Source: Centrapalus pauciflorus
Lineage: Eukaryota; Streptophyta; Magnoliopsida; Asterales; Asteraceae
NCBI GenBank assembly: GCA_020465985.1
Contig: JAANYP010002630.1
Coordinates: 521,253-585,252, forward strand
Reading direction: 5' to 3'
Length of the DNA: 64,000 bases
Position numbers and translations under genes: made by a program. Numbering within the stretch: the first letter of the stretch is position 1; each line of letters begins with the position of its first letter. Of this stretch, positions 27,000 to 39,987 are shown piece after piece. The notes under the pieces are model-generated. The model did not search any database, was not told where the DNA came from, and saw only the letters and a program-made list of their open reading frames with translations.

Positions 27000-27717
27000 G
27001 GGTGTGAACAAGCCGAACTCGAGCACATTTAGGTTTGAGTTCGACTCGTTTAAAATTTGAAGGCTCGAACTTGAGTTCGGTTAGTTTCAAGCTCTAAGTG
27101 TAAAGTTTGAGTTCGGCTCGTCACTCATTTAAAAGGGTCGGACTCAACTCACGTTCTGCTTGTTTATTATTATTTTGATTTAATCATATGTAATGTTTTT
27201 TATTATAAAAATGTATTATATATGTCTAATTTATTTTGGTTATAAATTATATACATGTATATTTATTTCTTATATGTTATTATATTTTTGTTTGTATTTA
27301 TTTTATACAAGTTTGTTTAGGCTTGTGAGCTTGATAGTAGAAGCTAGAGCTCTTTTAGTAAATGAGCTCAAAATGGAAGTTTGAGCTCGTTTAACTCGAG
27401 CTTTTATCAAGTTTTTAGCAAGTCGAGTTCAAGTAGCTCACGAGTAGGTCCATGGATGAATGATTGTTCGCTTATGTTCTTATATGCATAAAAAATTGTA
27501 TGAAGATGTAGCCTATGAATTAATTGTAAAAATATTTCAAATTATGATATCTCTTAGTTGATAGTAGTTGAAGAAGATATAACACATAAATATTTATTGC
27601 ACTTAATTATTGTGCTAAAATATTATTTATGTAACCAACTTTTTTTATACGTTTCCCCCACTCGTCGTAATTATTGACTACGTTCCCACTAGTAGTTCGG
27701 CTCATTTACACCTCTAA
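27000..27717. repeat. hAT-type MITE rich in GAGCTCGAGC words, family E copy
   Basis: The left end GGTGTGAACAAGCCGAAC is inverted at the right end as GTTCGGCTCATTTACACC. Inside, ACTCGAGC/GAGCTCG words run to about 27450. About 240 bp of different sequence separates them from the right end, perhaps a later insertion. Relatives: 62388-62842 and probably 20150-20515. Confidence 0.6.
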
Positions 27718-27745
27718 TCATTTTGTTGCATAGCATTCCTTACGG

Positions 27746-29599
27746 TAGGGATGAGCAAAAATCTCATTTCCCGGTACCGGTACCATCCCGAACCCGTCCC
27801 GGTACCGATTAGCCGAAGATGGTACGGTAGTCGGGATCCATATATGACTTAATCGGGAGCCGGGACTAGTTTAATTCGGGAATTCTCGTTACCGAATTGA
27901 GGATATAAATAGTCATGTTTTTAAAAATTTTAATTTAGTCCACATCATTTCCTAACTCCTAATTATATGCAAAACCCGTTTTAAATCCCAATTTCTTATT
28001 CATCATTATTGACAATTAACCATTTAACACTTATGAAACTGTTATCAATTAGATAAAATCGTTACTAATTTTTTTATTGTGGTTTTTTGTGTTTTATTTT
28101 TAATTTCAACATTTACAACACTGTAAATTTTTTTATTAATTGGTATAAGAACTTGTTACCAAATCTTTTAGCATTGTACGTCATGTATTATATGTTGTAT
28201 ATCAAACAGTGGTACCAAACGGGACTAGTACCAGTGTCCCGGTACCGAATACGGTACTAGTACCGATCCCGAATATCACAAATTGATACGGTAGTCGGTC
28301 TCATATTTTCGTCTAATTTTGGAAGTCGGGAAATCGGGATTCGAGACGGGCAGGGGCGGCTGTACATGTCCTTGAGGGGGGGGGGGGGGGCTGGGCCCTC
28401 TATGGATTGCCAAAATGTCTTTTAATAGCCCACATAAAAACTTTCAGGCCCTCACTAAAAATATCACCAGGCCCCCAATATATTTAGAAGCCCAAAATAA
28501 AATTCCATAGGCTCACAAACCTGGTCACCGCTCACGCAGAACCTGGACGCCGAATCGTCGATTGCTCACGGCCTCACCTTACTCAGACGCAGCCACACTT
28601 GAACCCTGGACGCATGACCTCTCTTGCTGTGAAAAAGCGCCGATTGCTTGACTATCTTTGGCCACCGTCACCGACTGCAGCGACCTGCGAGTCTGCGACC
28701 AGTCACCACCGCGGCGCCGCCGATTGCTTGAGCCTGTCGGCTGCCGCCTGGTCTCAAAGACTCGAACTCTCCTCTGTCTCTCAGGTTAAGAAGGTAAAAA
28801 ACTCGAACTCTTTTCTGCCGATTGCTTGACAGCGCCTGCCGCCTCACCCCTGGACTTCTGCCACCTGATCTCAAACTCTCCTATTAGGTTAAGGTAAAAA
28901 CCCTAACACTCTAATCTCTAGTTCTATGTCAAACTTCTGCCGCCTGGTCCCAAACTACGCTCTCTATTGCTTAGTGCTTTCAGCAATTGCTCTTTATTTA
29001 TGTGAAGTTATCAACTCTGTGCTCTCGGCTTTTTTCTCTGAGTCCTCAACTTCACGGTACTCACCCTTTTGATCGACATTCTGTTTTGGTAAATTAATCA
29101 AACCCTAACTCTCTAATAGTGTTGTTGAAATTGTTAATAAGTGTTTTGTGAACATGTTTTGAATTTAATGATTTGGTGATTAGTCAATAGTACCTAGGGT
29201 TTTGGTTAATAACTTGATTTTGATATTTTCAAGTTTAATAGTCCATTGTTACGATGTTATTTGTTAATTGATGATTGCTATTTGTTGATTTGAGTTTGAT
29301 AACTTCATTACAGGGTTGCTAAATTGATTATTACTAATTGTTGAATTTGTTAATTTGAGATTGATAAATCTATTGTGGGATTGTTTTTTTTTTTTTTTAT
29401 CATAGCTGGTGAGTTGTTTTGCTAGTTATTACATTAAGCAACACCGGTTATGATTTTGTTGCCTTTTGATGATTTTTGCGCCCAACCTATCAACCGCCTC
29501 CTAACGTAGGGTTAAGTTTCTTTTGCCCCCAATGCCATGATTTTCTAGATCCACCACTGGAGACGGGTCAGTACATTACTAGTCTCAAGCTCATCTCTA
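27746..29599. mobile_element. hAT-like element, interrupted by another hAT element
   Basis: The outer ends are TAGGGATGAGC and GCTCATCTCTA. The flanks are full of GGTACCGGTACC / CGGTAC words (27765-28340), continued after the inner insertion by TACATTACTAGTCTCAAGC. Removing the inner element leaves about 640 bp, a non-autonomous size. No clear outer target duplication was found. Confidence 0.65.
28351..29559 (+). mobile_element. Non-autonomous hAT element with perfect 8-bp target duplication
   Basis: Ends CAGGGGCGG and CCACCACTG form imperfect inverted repeats. They are flanked by the identical 8-bp sequence GAGACGGG (28343-28350, 29560-29567), diagnostic of hAT-type insertion. After a G-run (28378-28390) the segment 28500-28920 is distinctly GC-rich, with repeated GCCGATTGCTTGA and CTCGAACTCT words and AGGTTAAG splice-like sites, then A/T-rich DNA. 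The GC-rich part could be a leader region kept from an autonomous parent. No transposase is encoded. Strand is nominal. Confidence 0.8.
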
Positions 29600-32500
29600 C
29601 CTCATGCTAACAACGTAAAATCAAAATACATCATTGTATCAATTCGATGTAATCTGGCTGTGGATTTGGTTATCTAAATATATAACATGCCAAAATCTTA
29701 ATACTTTTACAACTTAAAAATTGTATTATAATAATAATCTATCAGTTACCCTTTATTTAATGAAAAACAATGTTAAAAAAACAAATAAAAAAATAAAATT
29801 TAATGGGCATAAAAAACATTTTGAATAGTTTATACATGCGCCCAATTTTATTTTATTCTTTTTGAAAAAAAGACAATTTATTATATTACCATTTTTAAAG
29901 GGGATGTGATATAATGAATTATTTTTACCTAGGTGAAACGTTAAATCATAGTAGAAGTAACAAATTTAAAAGAAAAAAAAAGTTTAGTAACTAAAATAAA
30001 CATGTTTTATAGTTTAATGATTAAATTAGACATTTCAGATGGTATACTGTTCAAAATAACACAAAATATGTACGCATGTCATTCATATCACAAACAACAT
30101 ACACATAATTACCATAGCAACGGTTTGCCCAGGGTTGTTCCGTGAACTTTAGGGGCTCTGTACTATAAATTTAAAATAGGTCCCTAAATATGAATGTTTT
30201 AACCGTATAAAAAATTACCAATACAAATAATGGTAAATTAAATATCCAAAAAAAAGTAATATAAATATCGCAAAATGAGTTCATTTAGTTTATGTGGTAT
30301 CTTCTAAAAATATAAAATAGGTTTAACGTTTTCATGTTGCACAAGAAAGAATAAAGTATCAATCAGGTCTTAACAAATCGGGAGGCCTTATCCGATTACC
30401 CCTATAGCCCACCTCAAGAACAGGCCCTGGGTTTGTCTAGGTAATAACGATGGTCACCTCCTCAACAGAAGTTGAATGATAAAAAGAATAGACAACAAAA
30501 AGTTGATTAAAACGTATATTTTAAACAGTTAAATGGTAAAAAGTAAAACAATGTTGTAAAAAAATATACAAATAATGTATTGACAAGTAATAAAATTTAA
30601 GAGGCTTGAATATATTTGTTGAATCCAGGGCAAAACAAGCACATTGAGACAAGAATGTCCAAAAGCACATCAATGTTTGACTTTGACTCATGTGTTTTTA
30701 GTATATTCCCATTGTTTGTGTTTTGGACTTACAAGTCTCTTTCTAACTAGTGGAATATTTGTAATCAAAAACTTGGTACAAACCCTAATCATTGTTTAAA
30801 AGAATCCTTATTTTTACTAAGATTTGAAATTTCAAATGAAATATAGTAAAAGAAACCTCAATGGGCCCACCTAAAACATACTTCTAATATCTGATATTTA
30901 CGTTAATACGCGTAACTGATGTTCAATACATCAGAAACGACAACTAAGACATAAACTTTTGTTGGTATATATAGATTTTAATGTTGTTCCAAAAAAATAT
31001 ATATATATTTTAATCAAATTCAGAGTCAGCCCTGAGCAAAGCCAGTAAAGGCAATCGCCCAGGCCTGTTAATCATATGAGCCTATTTTCAAAAAATCTAT
31101 TGTATATACTTAGGTCTGTTAACGGTTAAACAATGTAATTGACTTGTCAAAGTTTTTAATTTATATCATATAATTATAAGTTTTTTGTTTTTTATTTATC
31201 GTTTTTACTTGAATTTTGCTTATTTTGAAAACCCATGTATATTCATAAGGCCCCTTTGAAGTTTTTGTCTGGGGCCCCGAAAATGATTGAACCGGTCCCG
31301 ATCAAAATTCTTTTATGTGTATGACGTGAACCGGAAAAGTGTTTTGTTAAATTGTCATAAATTTCAATATAGTAAATTACATATTCACCCTTGTAATTAT
31401 ATTAAAAATATTGGTTGGTTTAATTGATTGTACTATGCTCAAGTCGCTTTCTAAGCCCACATATGTCATATATCAATGAAAATTAAAAAATGCATAGAGA
31501 CACAAAAACATATATTTGAGATGGACATTTATACAAGCTTATGTCACTTTCATTTGAATAAAACACACACCCCTATGATGTAACTTTTGATCCTAATCCT
31601 ATATATTTGTACCTCTTTTTCTTTTTCTTTTTCTTTTTATAATTTAAATTTTTTTTTTGGGATCCCATGAGAAAGATTTGCTAACTACATCAAGATGTGT
31701 TCGAAAAATCCAAATATCAATATTTGATCTAAAAATATCTGAAAGTTTCAGGTTTGGATGATGGAATTTCATAACTTAGATGTCCAAAATATCTGAATTT
31801 TTTTTCAAATATTTTGATCAGTCGTTTATTTTTATTTTGGAATTTACTTTCCTTTATTAATTATTAATCACGGGTTATTATGTGCATGTATTGTAAACAC
31901 ATATTTATATCATGACAATTAAAAAATATATTTAACATTTATGTTTGTTTTTCTAATAGTGATTATAATTTTTAATGTTATTTGCATAGTCATAAATAAA
32001 TATTAAAATGAAAAATAATTATCATTATTATAAACATTATATAGTGTCTATCAAATGTATTTATTTTTAAATTAAAAATTAATTGCCATAAAATTTATAT
32101 ATATACAACCGATGATAATTTATTTTCTGTCAAATCATTACTGGTTCTTATCATTTTTTATATATTCACTAGATTTAAAATCTATGAAATATGCATACAT
32201 ATATAAAGCAAATGATATATGTTATAATATATTTTATATAAAAAATGAATGTAAGAAAGTTTAAGGAGTTGTTTGTTTGTTTTTTTTTTTTATTAATTTT
32301 TGTCTACATTAAGTTGGCATTTTGTATAAAAGTAATTGCGTTTGTTTTATGAACAGAATGAGATAAAATAAATTTACCCAATTACCTTTCGGTTACTAAA
32401 AGATAGAGATTATAAGTGGTTAATTTAGAAGCGGCTGTGAAGGAGATCAAACCTACTAACAATTTATTTAAACAATAGAGATTATAAGTGGTTAATTTAG

Positions 32501-34311
32501 TTGCATTTTTTACTTAAACCTTTTGCATCGTGTGCTTGTTAATTTTTATTTTTTATTTTTTGAACGGCTAAATGTATCCCTATTTACTTCACCCGCTAAA
32601 AAAACTAGGTCTTGTTTGGCGCACGAGTTGAAATTTGAAGGAATTAGATGTAATTTACATTACATGTTATGTTTATTGGTTGATGTATGGAATGATTTAT
32701 AATGTTAGCTAAATGCTATGAGAAAAATTTTTCGAAAGAATTTTCATTATAAAATCTTAACACATCTTGTGTTTGAGAAGAAAATGGATGAAATTTAAGT
32801 TTATTTAGCATTCTTTATCCCCCTGGTTGTCAAGCTTTTAACATCCCGCCTTCACATCCGTGATTTTACATTCCCCACTTGTCTACATTCTATAATCTAG
32901 ACCTAATGACGAAGGTGCTCTCTTCTGGATATGCTTTCATCCCTCGTCCATATCGTCGATTTGTGTTGGCAGTATCTAATCTGTCATTGAAGTCTGTTGT
33001 CAATCTCTCATCCTTCGGATCTCTTCAATAGTTCATGTCAAAATCGATTGCTTCATTTATTGTTTCTATAGAATTGTTTTCTTCATGGTTACATTTAGAT
33101 TGCTTTATGTTTTTGTTTGTACGCAATCCATTGGTTACCCAATCGGTAATTTTTCTTTTCTATACAATTTGTTGCTTGCAAATCTGAAATAGGTTTCATC
33201 TTTCTCCTATTTTGTCCGTATACAAGTCGATTACTTGTTTTTGAAATGTACTGAATGTGATTAATCTTCATTGACATTGATTTAATAAACTTCATCGAAG
33301 CCAATATTAATTCACCGGGTGAAGTGTCACCCTGGAAATATAATTCTTGGATGGCAATGTTTCCAATATAAATATTTGTCGGATGACTCAGTCCGGGAAA
33401 ATTTCTTTTTGCACATTTATGCGAGAAATCTAATTAAACTTAAACCCAATAGAGTAAATACGGCAAGACAGGTTGGAAATCATTTGATCACTAGAATGAA
33501 TAACTAAATTAGCAACAAAATATGATAAACAAATATCATAATGTGATATTAGGTTCGAGTTTGTTCAATAATGAAGGTTGGGAACTTTGAGATGTTCTGA
33601 GACGTACTGATTAGACATTGAATTAGTTTGTCTCACCTTACGATAAACGATAACATATTTAACTTCATCCCTTTTCATATTAATGATTTTGATTCATTTG
33701 ATAAACCTTATTATACATGCTTCTATTTCATTGTTACAATACATGTTAAAAAGCAATGATAACCCTTTCTATATGATCAAAGCATGTTACTTAGTGTGAA
33801 TTATCTACGAATGGCTTCTTAGTATGCATACTTGACATGATGATATATGATCATTTTACGATGATGTGATGCTACTCCTATTCCAATGTGAGACTGGCAG
33901 ACCTATTATCGTAGAGTCCGGGTCTGGTACGACGTTAGATATAATGAGTACAAAGTACAATATGTGGTTGTGGCTTGATAGTGTCTGACATGGTAATATT
34001 ATGCTCGTGTTGAATATTACCTTCATTTTTATTGTACACGTGTCATATTATATATGCCTTGTTATGTTTATTAACTCTATCACTTCCTAGACGACGACTT
34101 ATCCCGATTGTGAGGGTATATTTTCAGGCACAACAGACAAAGAAAATGTTAACGGTTCTTGTCAAGTCTGATTATGAGATTTGAGAGTTAGCTTTATAGC
34201 TTACATGAAATGTCTCAAATTTTAAAATATTGTGCCAGAGATGCTTCCACAATAAACTAAAATATTTTCGAATTGTATGGAAGGGTAGAGACCTAGACAT
34301 ACTTGGCTAGT
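29600..34311. other. Intergenic DNA with degraded repeats
   Basis: No supported gene. Weak element-like pieces: 30125-30435 (CCCAGGGTTGTTC start, GAACAGGCCCTGGG end, imperfect inverted ends), 31025-31310 (CAGCCCTGAGC start, GGGGCCCCG near the right end), and 33780-34200, which has the base composition and TTTTCAGGCACAACAGA motif of an old LTR. Short open frames at 33095-33304 and 33319-33507 show no domain. Confidence 0.45.
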
Positions 34312-34334
34312 AGAGGGTGTTTGGTTTTACGTTA

Positions 34335-36571
34335 TGTAACAACCCAATTATTTAATATAATGAGTAATTAATGTTATTGTATTAGAATGCGATACGGAAT
34401 ATTAATTAAGTCCAAAACATATGAATGAATGTTGGTGTACGAATTTTTACGATATAAGTCTTGAATATGTAGAAAGGACTTTAAAAGAAATGCAAATAAT
34501 TCCAAGGTAGAAATGGTAAATATATGAAAGATGTGGGTTGGAAAGGAAAAAGAAGGAGAAACCTCTTTTTTCTTGCTTTATACATACGCAGGAAACACAC
34601 ACCCATGTGTGTGTGTTCATCCTTTTCCAAAAAGCCAAATAGAGAGAAAAGAGAGAAAGAGAAAAAGAAGAAGAAGCCAAAATCAAGCTATTGTTAGAGA
34701 TTCTTGTTGGTTTCGAAAGATCCAAGAGGTAACCACTCTTGTTTATAAATCTTGCTATTTTATTTTCTTCTCCTTTTCATCTTCATTTGAAAAAGATGAG
34801 AAACCCAAATGGGTTTTTATGAATAGCATGGAGAAATCTTTAGATCTTGAAGGATAATGATGAAATGTAGTTAGAATCATCATTTTAAAACATATTATTC
34901 AAGTTTTACGAATGTTGGTGGGTTTTAGTTCAAAAACCCGAAAATGGAGTTTATGAACTCTCATGGATTTAAAAAGGAATGAAATAGTGTTCTTGATGTT
35001 AAAATGAGTTTAGAAAGGTATATATATGTTTGGGAATGATTCCAAACCGTTTATAATAAATGTGAGAAGTTTTGGTGGTTTTGAGCATTAAATCTGTAAG
35101 GCAGAATGGCAGACCTGCACTCGAACTCGGCGAGTTCCCTTGATGAACTCGGCGAGTTGGTCTGAAATTTTGAAAGAAAAAGTTCTAAGTTAAAAGATTC
35201 GGATATAGTGGGATCCGAATTTCGGATGGGTTAGTCCGAAATTCGGATGTGGCTAGAACCGATTTCGGACCTTATTTCGGTTGGGAGGAATCCGAAATCC
35301 GGATGGTCCTTGACCCGAGTTCGGATGACTTGAAACCCGGCTGGTCCCTGATCCGGATTCGGATGGGAACTCGGCGAGTTGAGCCCAGTTCCGCCCATAA
35401 ATTGTAATTTTAATTAGTCTTGAGGATCGTTTGCCATAATAACTCATGTCACCAATTTTGAAGGATAATTGGCCCAAAATAATTATGTAGGTCGATGCCA
35501 AAAATTAATTGGGTCTTACGACTAATACGTCCGGACCAAAGTTAAGAAAATTATAAGCTGTGAGACTTATAAAATATTATATTATGAACCTACTTGTAGG
35601 AGTTTTGACGGGTTAAGTCACGTGAAGGCTATCACTCTTACTTCGACGATTATAACTCGGTTTTGAGGCCGAGAGCGTATTTTGTATCACTGTGAGTTCT
35701 AGTATTAACGTATTTGCATGCATATCATGAATTGTATGTTACTGCTTTCGTATCATTATTGTCATTTTCATGCTTTGTCATCACATACATCATAATTATT
35801 GTTTATCACTCGGTTGATAAGTTGTTGATCGTTCATTTGACCTCTCCGCCGAGACGGTAAGCCTGAGTGTGGTAACCCAGCGGAATCATAATGGTAAGCC
35901 TGAGTGTGGTAACCATTATTGCCTGTAAAACGATAAGCCTGTGGTGGTAATCGTATGGCATCATTGTAAACTGCATATCGATAAGCCTGTGGTGTGGTAA
36001 TCGAGCAGTAGATTGTAAACCCATTGTACGGTAAGCTTGTGTATGGTAACCGCAATGTGGTAGCTTATAGCCATTAGTTGGCCTCCAAAATTGTTAGTCG
36101 AATTCATGGCATTGCATGGCATCATTCATATATCGCATGGTACTTTAATCTAGAATCTCACTAAACAACTTTGTTGTTTACCCGATAGTTGTTATATCTT
36201 TTCAGGATCTGTTAAGGGCAAAGGCCCGACTGGCCCAAGTTGTTAGATATCGTTTGGAGCTCGGATAGGAGCTCAATATTTTGTGGATGATTGGGGCGGG
36301 AGTAGCAGACTTCCATTTTTGGACTTACGCGAATTAGTTGCTGTTTATTAATTCGTTTGTAACTAAATTGATAACTTAATCTTGTAACCCCCATTTACAT
36401 TGCTCCGTGATTTCCGACACTCTGCTGTGTCTTATGCAAAGTGTTTGGAATCACGTTGATGACTATTAATGTATTGCAAAAGTTTTAAATTGATCGTATT
36501 TCCGCAAGTACTCTGTATAAATTAACGTATAATGGTATCGAAATACTCGTATTAGTTGTATGGGTGTTTCA
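34335..36571 (+). mobile_element. Solo LTR of about 2.24 kb, TSD CGTTA
   Basis: It begins TGTAACAACCC and ends GGGTGTTTCA, with the 5-bp duplication CGTTA at 34330-34334 and 36572-36576. The host MITE is continuous when the LTR and one CGTTA are removed, which fixes the ends exactly. Contents: ACTCGGCGAGTT motifs (35127-35160 and 35370), CCGAATTCGG-type words (35195-35375) and a tandem hairpin block (35854-36053). No internal retroviral genes, so a solo LTR. The shared start with 9292-11800 suggests the same Ty3/gypsy superfamily group. Confidence 0.9.
35854..36053 (+). repeat. Five tandem mini-hairpins with apparently compensated stems
   Basis: Five units of the form stem-AAGCCTG...TGGTA-stem, about 45-50 bp apart: 35854-35878, 35888-35919, 35930-35954, 35978-36005, 36028-36053. 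The loop is well kept (AAGCCTGAGTGTGGTA, AAGCCTGTGGTGGTA, AAGCTTGTGTATGGTA). The stems vary while staying paired: ATAATGGT/ACCATTAT, CGAT/ATCG, CGGT/ACCG. The first unit (CGGT/ACCC) has one mismatch. Confidence 0.7.
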
Positions 36572-36930
36572 CGTTATGAATGAGATTATTAATTTATTAC
36601 GTTGCAATAACGGAAACAGTCGATTTAAAGTGTTTGGATTACATGCGTTAATAAATGACTATTTGTGTTTAAAGTTAATCTCACCACATTTTTTTCATAA
36701 GTTAAAACAAGTAGCTTATTTTCTTAATAAGTGATTATTTGGTCATTTTACAAATTAAAACGCAAATCCAAACACTTTAAAAACTGATTTTCTAATAATT
36801 ATGATATCAAACAGTTGAAGCTAAATCAAACACTACATTTCCAGCAGCAGTTTTTGTTACGACTATTATCTGATTATTAATTTTCAAAATGCTACAGCAC
36901 TTTTTCAATTGAAAATTCAAACACACTTTT

Positions 36931-38748
36931 TCAGAGATGTGCCACATTTGAAAATTTTAAAGAATCACACATTACAAAATTTACATTAAAAAACTATAAA
37001 AAAAAAGTTTTTGACTTATTTTTATACATTTACTATATGCTTGGTTCAATTACTTGTGGTTTTTAAAAGTGAAAACCGAAAACGTCCGATCATATATTGA
37101 CTTTATGATTTTTGGTTTTTTCGGTTTCGAAACGAACGGTTCTACTCGGTTTTCAGTTTCCTCTTTAGTTTGAACACCCTCGCTTCTTACAACTCTATAT
37201 AAAACATCACATCATCTAAATTAACCAATTATAATTCAAATTAGTGATTAAAATATTTAACAAAAAGTCACGACAATATATAATAGTCATAGAGACATCA
37301 ATCATAGGGAAATGGTGCATATAGAAAAAATCTTTAATATACACGAGTTAACAATGAGAGATTCATTCATTTGATCATCTTGGTTAGGTTGGACATTAGT
37401 TTAGTTTGTGGTTTTCTCGCATGAACTGAATAATTTTTAGGCTAAACCAAAAATTGAACCAAACCGAATTGAAAGTCAACTAATTTAAAGCGAAAAACAA
37501 ATTACAATTTGATTCATTTCGGTTTGAAAGTCGAATGATCAAATTTCAAATGGAATTTGAACCTGTGATTACATATTTAGGTTTAGGGTTTTATTTAATG
37601 GGTTTAAACTTCAGTAATCATGAATTCAAATTTAATATTGTGTAGAAATCAGATTACTTATAATTATATGTATATATAATATAAATTAAAAAGATGTTTG
37701 TTCAGATAATTAAGTACAGATTGGTATATACTAAGTCAAATCATAAAATCTAATATAAAATTTGGTCTGAAACCAATTCAAAAAAATGATTTTTATATAT
37801 GTTTTGGTTTAAAATGAATTCCAATTAGGTTGAATTTAGGTTTCTTCGATCCCAAACCAAATATTGTTTATCCCTAACTCAACAAATGACATGTACAATA
37901 TACTTGTTTGAAAAATAGTTACCCAACAAAGATGTAGAAATAAAGTTTATGATACCAATTATAAAATATAAGAATTAAAACTAAAATGCCAATTCGTTAA
38001 TTTAAACTACAATACGGAGAATAAATAATTGGAAACTAAATTACAACGGGATTAAAATAACAAACTGAAAGTAAAATTGCAACACGAAAATGAAAAGCTG
38101 AGGCTCGTGTTTGACACGATTTCTTAAAACAGATCCGAGACTGTTTTCAGGGTACAACAGCCTAAGTACGTAGTATGTATAGTCGGAGTTAACACAACTT
38201 GTCTGGAAAAATATTAGAATTCTTCGTGTTCTTCGATTTGGAAAAACACAGCAGATTTGCTCCGAAAGTGTATGTATTTTGTGAACAATAGATCATATGT
38301 TCGTCTTGTATCTTTTGGCGTTTACATGTCCATCTCTTTTATAGTAGATGAATTGTAATAACAATTAATTAATCATTTTCAATTGTAACATAAAAGATTT
38401 AATAATATGAATGTTATTAACGAAGAACGTAATCAACATTGTCCAAATTCGTCCAATAACAGTTTGGTGGTCACTATGAGAGCAGGTTGAAACATGCCCA
38501 ACCCAAAAAGCTTAGACAAAATATTAGCCCAGATTTTCGGAGCTGCATTCGTTTCCTCAAAATGCATGCACACACGAGTTCAATGATTTTCTACTCTTTG
38601 GACCCATGATTTGCACAAATCTTTTAGCATCGATATCTCATTCATTTTTGCTCCGTTTAAGACATTCTTTATATCATTTTGAAGCTCTCTTGAGGAGAAC
38701 GCAAAACCATTATAAATTATATATATATATACAGAGAGAGAGAGAGAG
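36931..38748. other. Intergenic DNA, degraded repeats
   Basis: Includes CGGTTTTTTCGGTTTCG-type hAT-MITE remnants at about 37060-37160 and GGTTTGAAATTG-type words to about 37870. The block 38090-38420 looks like a decayed transcribed region or LTR, but nothing definite was recognised. A (GA)n run lies at 38733-38748. Confidence 0.4.
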
Positions 38749-39513
38749 ATTCAAGATCAATGGGGTACCATGTTTGACTGGGATACCGAAGAACTATTTA
38801 TAGCCAATCATTTGTCATTAAAATCATTAATTTTGCTAAAATTCTTTCCCACATTAATTAATATTGGAGGTAAAAATGGTATTAAAAAGTTTAAATTAGA
38901 ATCAAAGATTCTATGTATCCCATGAAAATCTCCACTTCAGTTAATATCATTCCTTACACCTATACTGAACATGTGCAATTATGACACTATATACACCACG
39001 ATTGAACATGTTCAATACCGTCAATATTGGTTTATCACTAAAACGGTTAACAACGACTAAAAACACAATAAACTCTGATTGCACATGTTCAATAACGTGT
39101 AAATCAAATTGAACCTTCACGAACGGTTTGAAGAAAATAATAAATACATTTATTTGACACATCCGGTTGAACATGTTCAATAAAACTCATTGTCGAATCT
39201 GATTGAACATGTTCACTAAAACCAATTATCGAATCCGATTGAACATGTTCACTAAAACCCATTGTCGAATCCGACTGAACATGTTCACTAAAACCCATTG
39301 TCGAATCACATTGCATATGTTCATTAAAACCCTTTTAAAATTTACTATACATATGTTAATGAAGTAAGTCTCTATAATTAAGGGATCCATTAATTTATTA
39401 GTCGTCATCTATTTATTTAAGATAACCTTATTGACTATTTTACCATTTTAAACTTATAACCAAACATGGATGGACTTCGGTTCCCCAGTCTAACTTGGTA
39501 CCCATTGATCCTG

Positions 39514-39519
<6 letters not shown>
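38749..39519. mobile_element. MITE-like element with inverted ends, next to (TA)n
   Basis: The left end GATCAATGGGGTACCATG...GACTGGGATACCGAAG is inverted at the right end (CTTCGGTTCCCCAGTC...GGTACCCATTGATC). The right edge abuts (TA)n at 39520, and a short (TA)n plus (GA)n tract precedes the left edge. The interior carries a TGAACATGTTCA tandem array. No coding capacity. Confidence 0.75.
39160..39331. repeat. Tandem array of about 40-bp units centred on TGAACATGTTCA
   Basis: Four to five head-to-tail units, each with the 12-bp palindrome TGAACATGTTCA followed by CTAAAACCCATTGTCGAATC. More scattered copies of the palindrome occur at 38966-39090. It lies inside the MITE at 38749-39519. Confidence 0.85.

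Positions 39520-39575
<56 letters not shown>
39520..39575. repeat. (TA)n microsatellite between two MITEs
   Basis: Uninterrupted TA run separating the elements at 38749-39519 and 39576-39990. Confidence 0.95.
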
Positions 39576-39579
<4 letters not shown>

Positions 39580-39987
39580 CAGGTTCATCAGTGTACCTAT
39601 AAAACTCCAGCGTACCCTAATGTGAATGATCATTCACATATATATATTTTTTAATAGACATGTATAAGACAACATTATAAGACTTTTTTTCAAAAGAAGC
39701 AACATCATAAATCTTGTGAATGGTAAAAAAAAGATAATGTGAATGGTCATTCACACCATTCACATTGTGTGAAATGATCATTCACATGGATGACCATTCA
39801 CATAAACATGCGTTGAGCATTCACATAATTTTTAAGGATACAGAAAGTGTGAATGTATGTGAAATTCATATATCATGCATATAACATTAAATTAAACATG
39901 GTTACGAGGAAAAAAAATTTAAAAAAAGTTTTTTAAGGTTGGTGTCTTCGGGTGCACTTGATTTTGAGATGTACTTTTTTGAACCTG

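Larger units (their letters stand above)
34312..36930. mobile_element. MITE family B copy, split by a solo LTR
   Basis: The left 19-24 bp (AGAGGGTGTTTGGTTTTACG) lie at 34312-34331. The body resumes at 36572 after the LTR and runs to about 36930 (TTCAAACACAC right end, decayed). Joined across the LTR, it aligns over its whole length to the intact copy in SERK intron 1 (52372-52733). Confidence 0.85.

Noticed and set aside
28599..28874. Overlapping plus and minus frames in GC-rich DNA
   Set aside because: GC-rich sequence is poor in stops; both lie inside the non-autonomous hAT element and match no domain I know.
33780..34200. Third solo LTR
   Set aside because: Composition and a TTTTCAGGCACAACAGA motif are suggestive, but neither TG/CA ends nor a target duplication could be found.
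39160..39331. CRISPR-like regular palindromic repeats
   Set aside because: Spacers are copies of each other, there are no cas genes and the genome is a plant; it is a minisatellite in a MITE.
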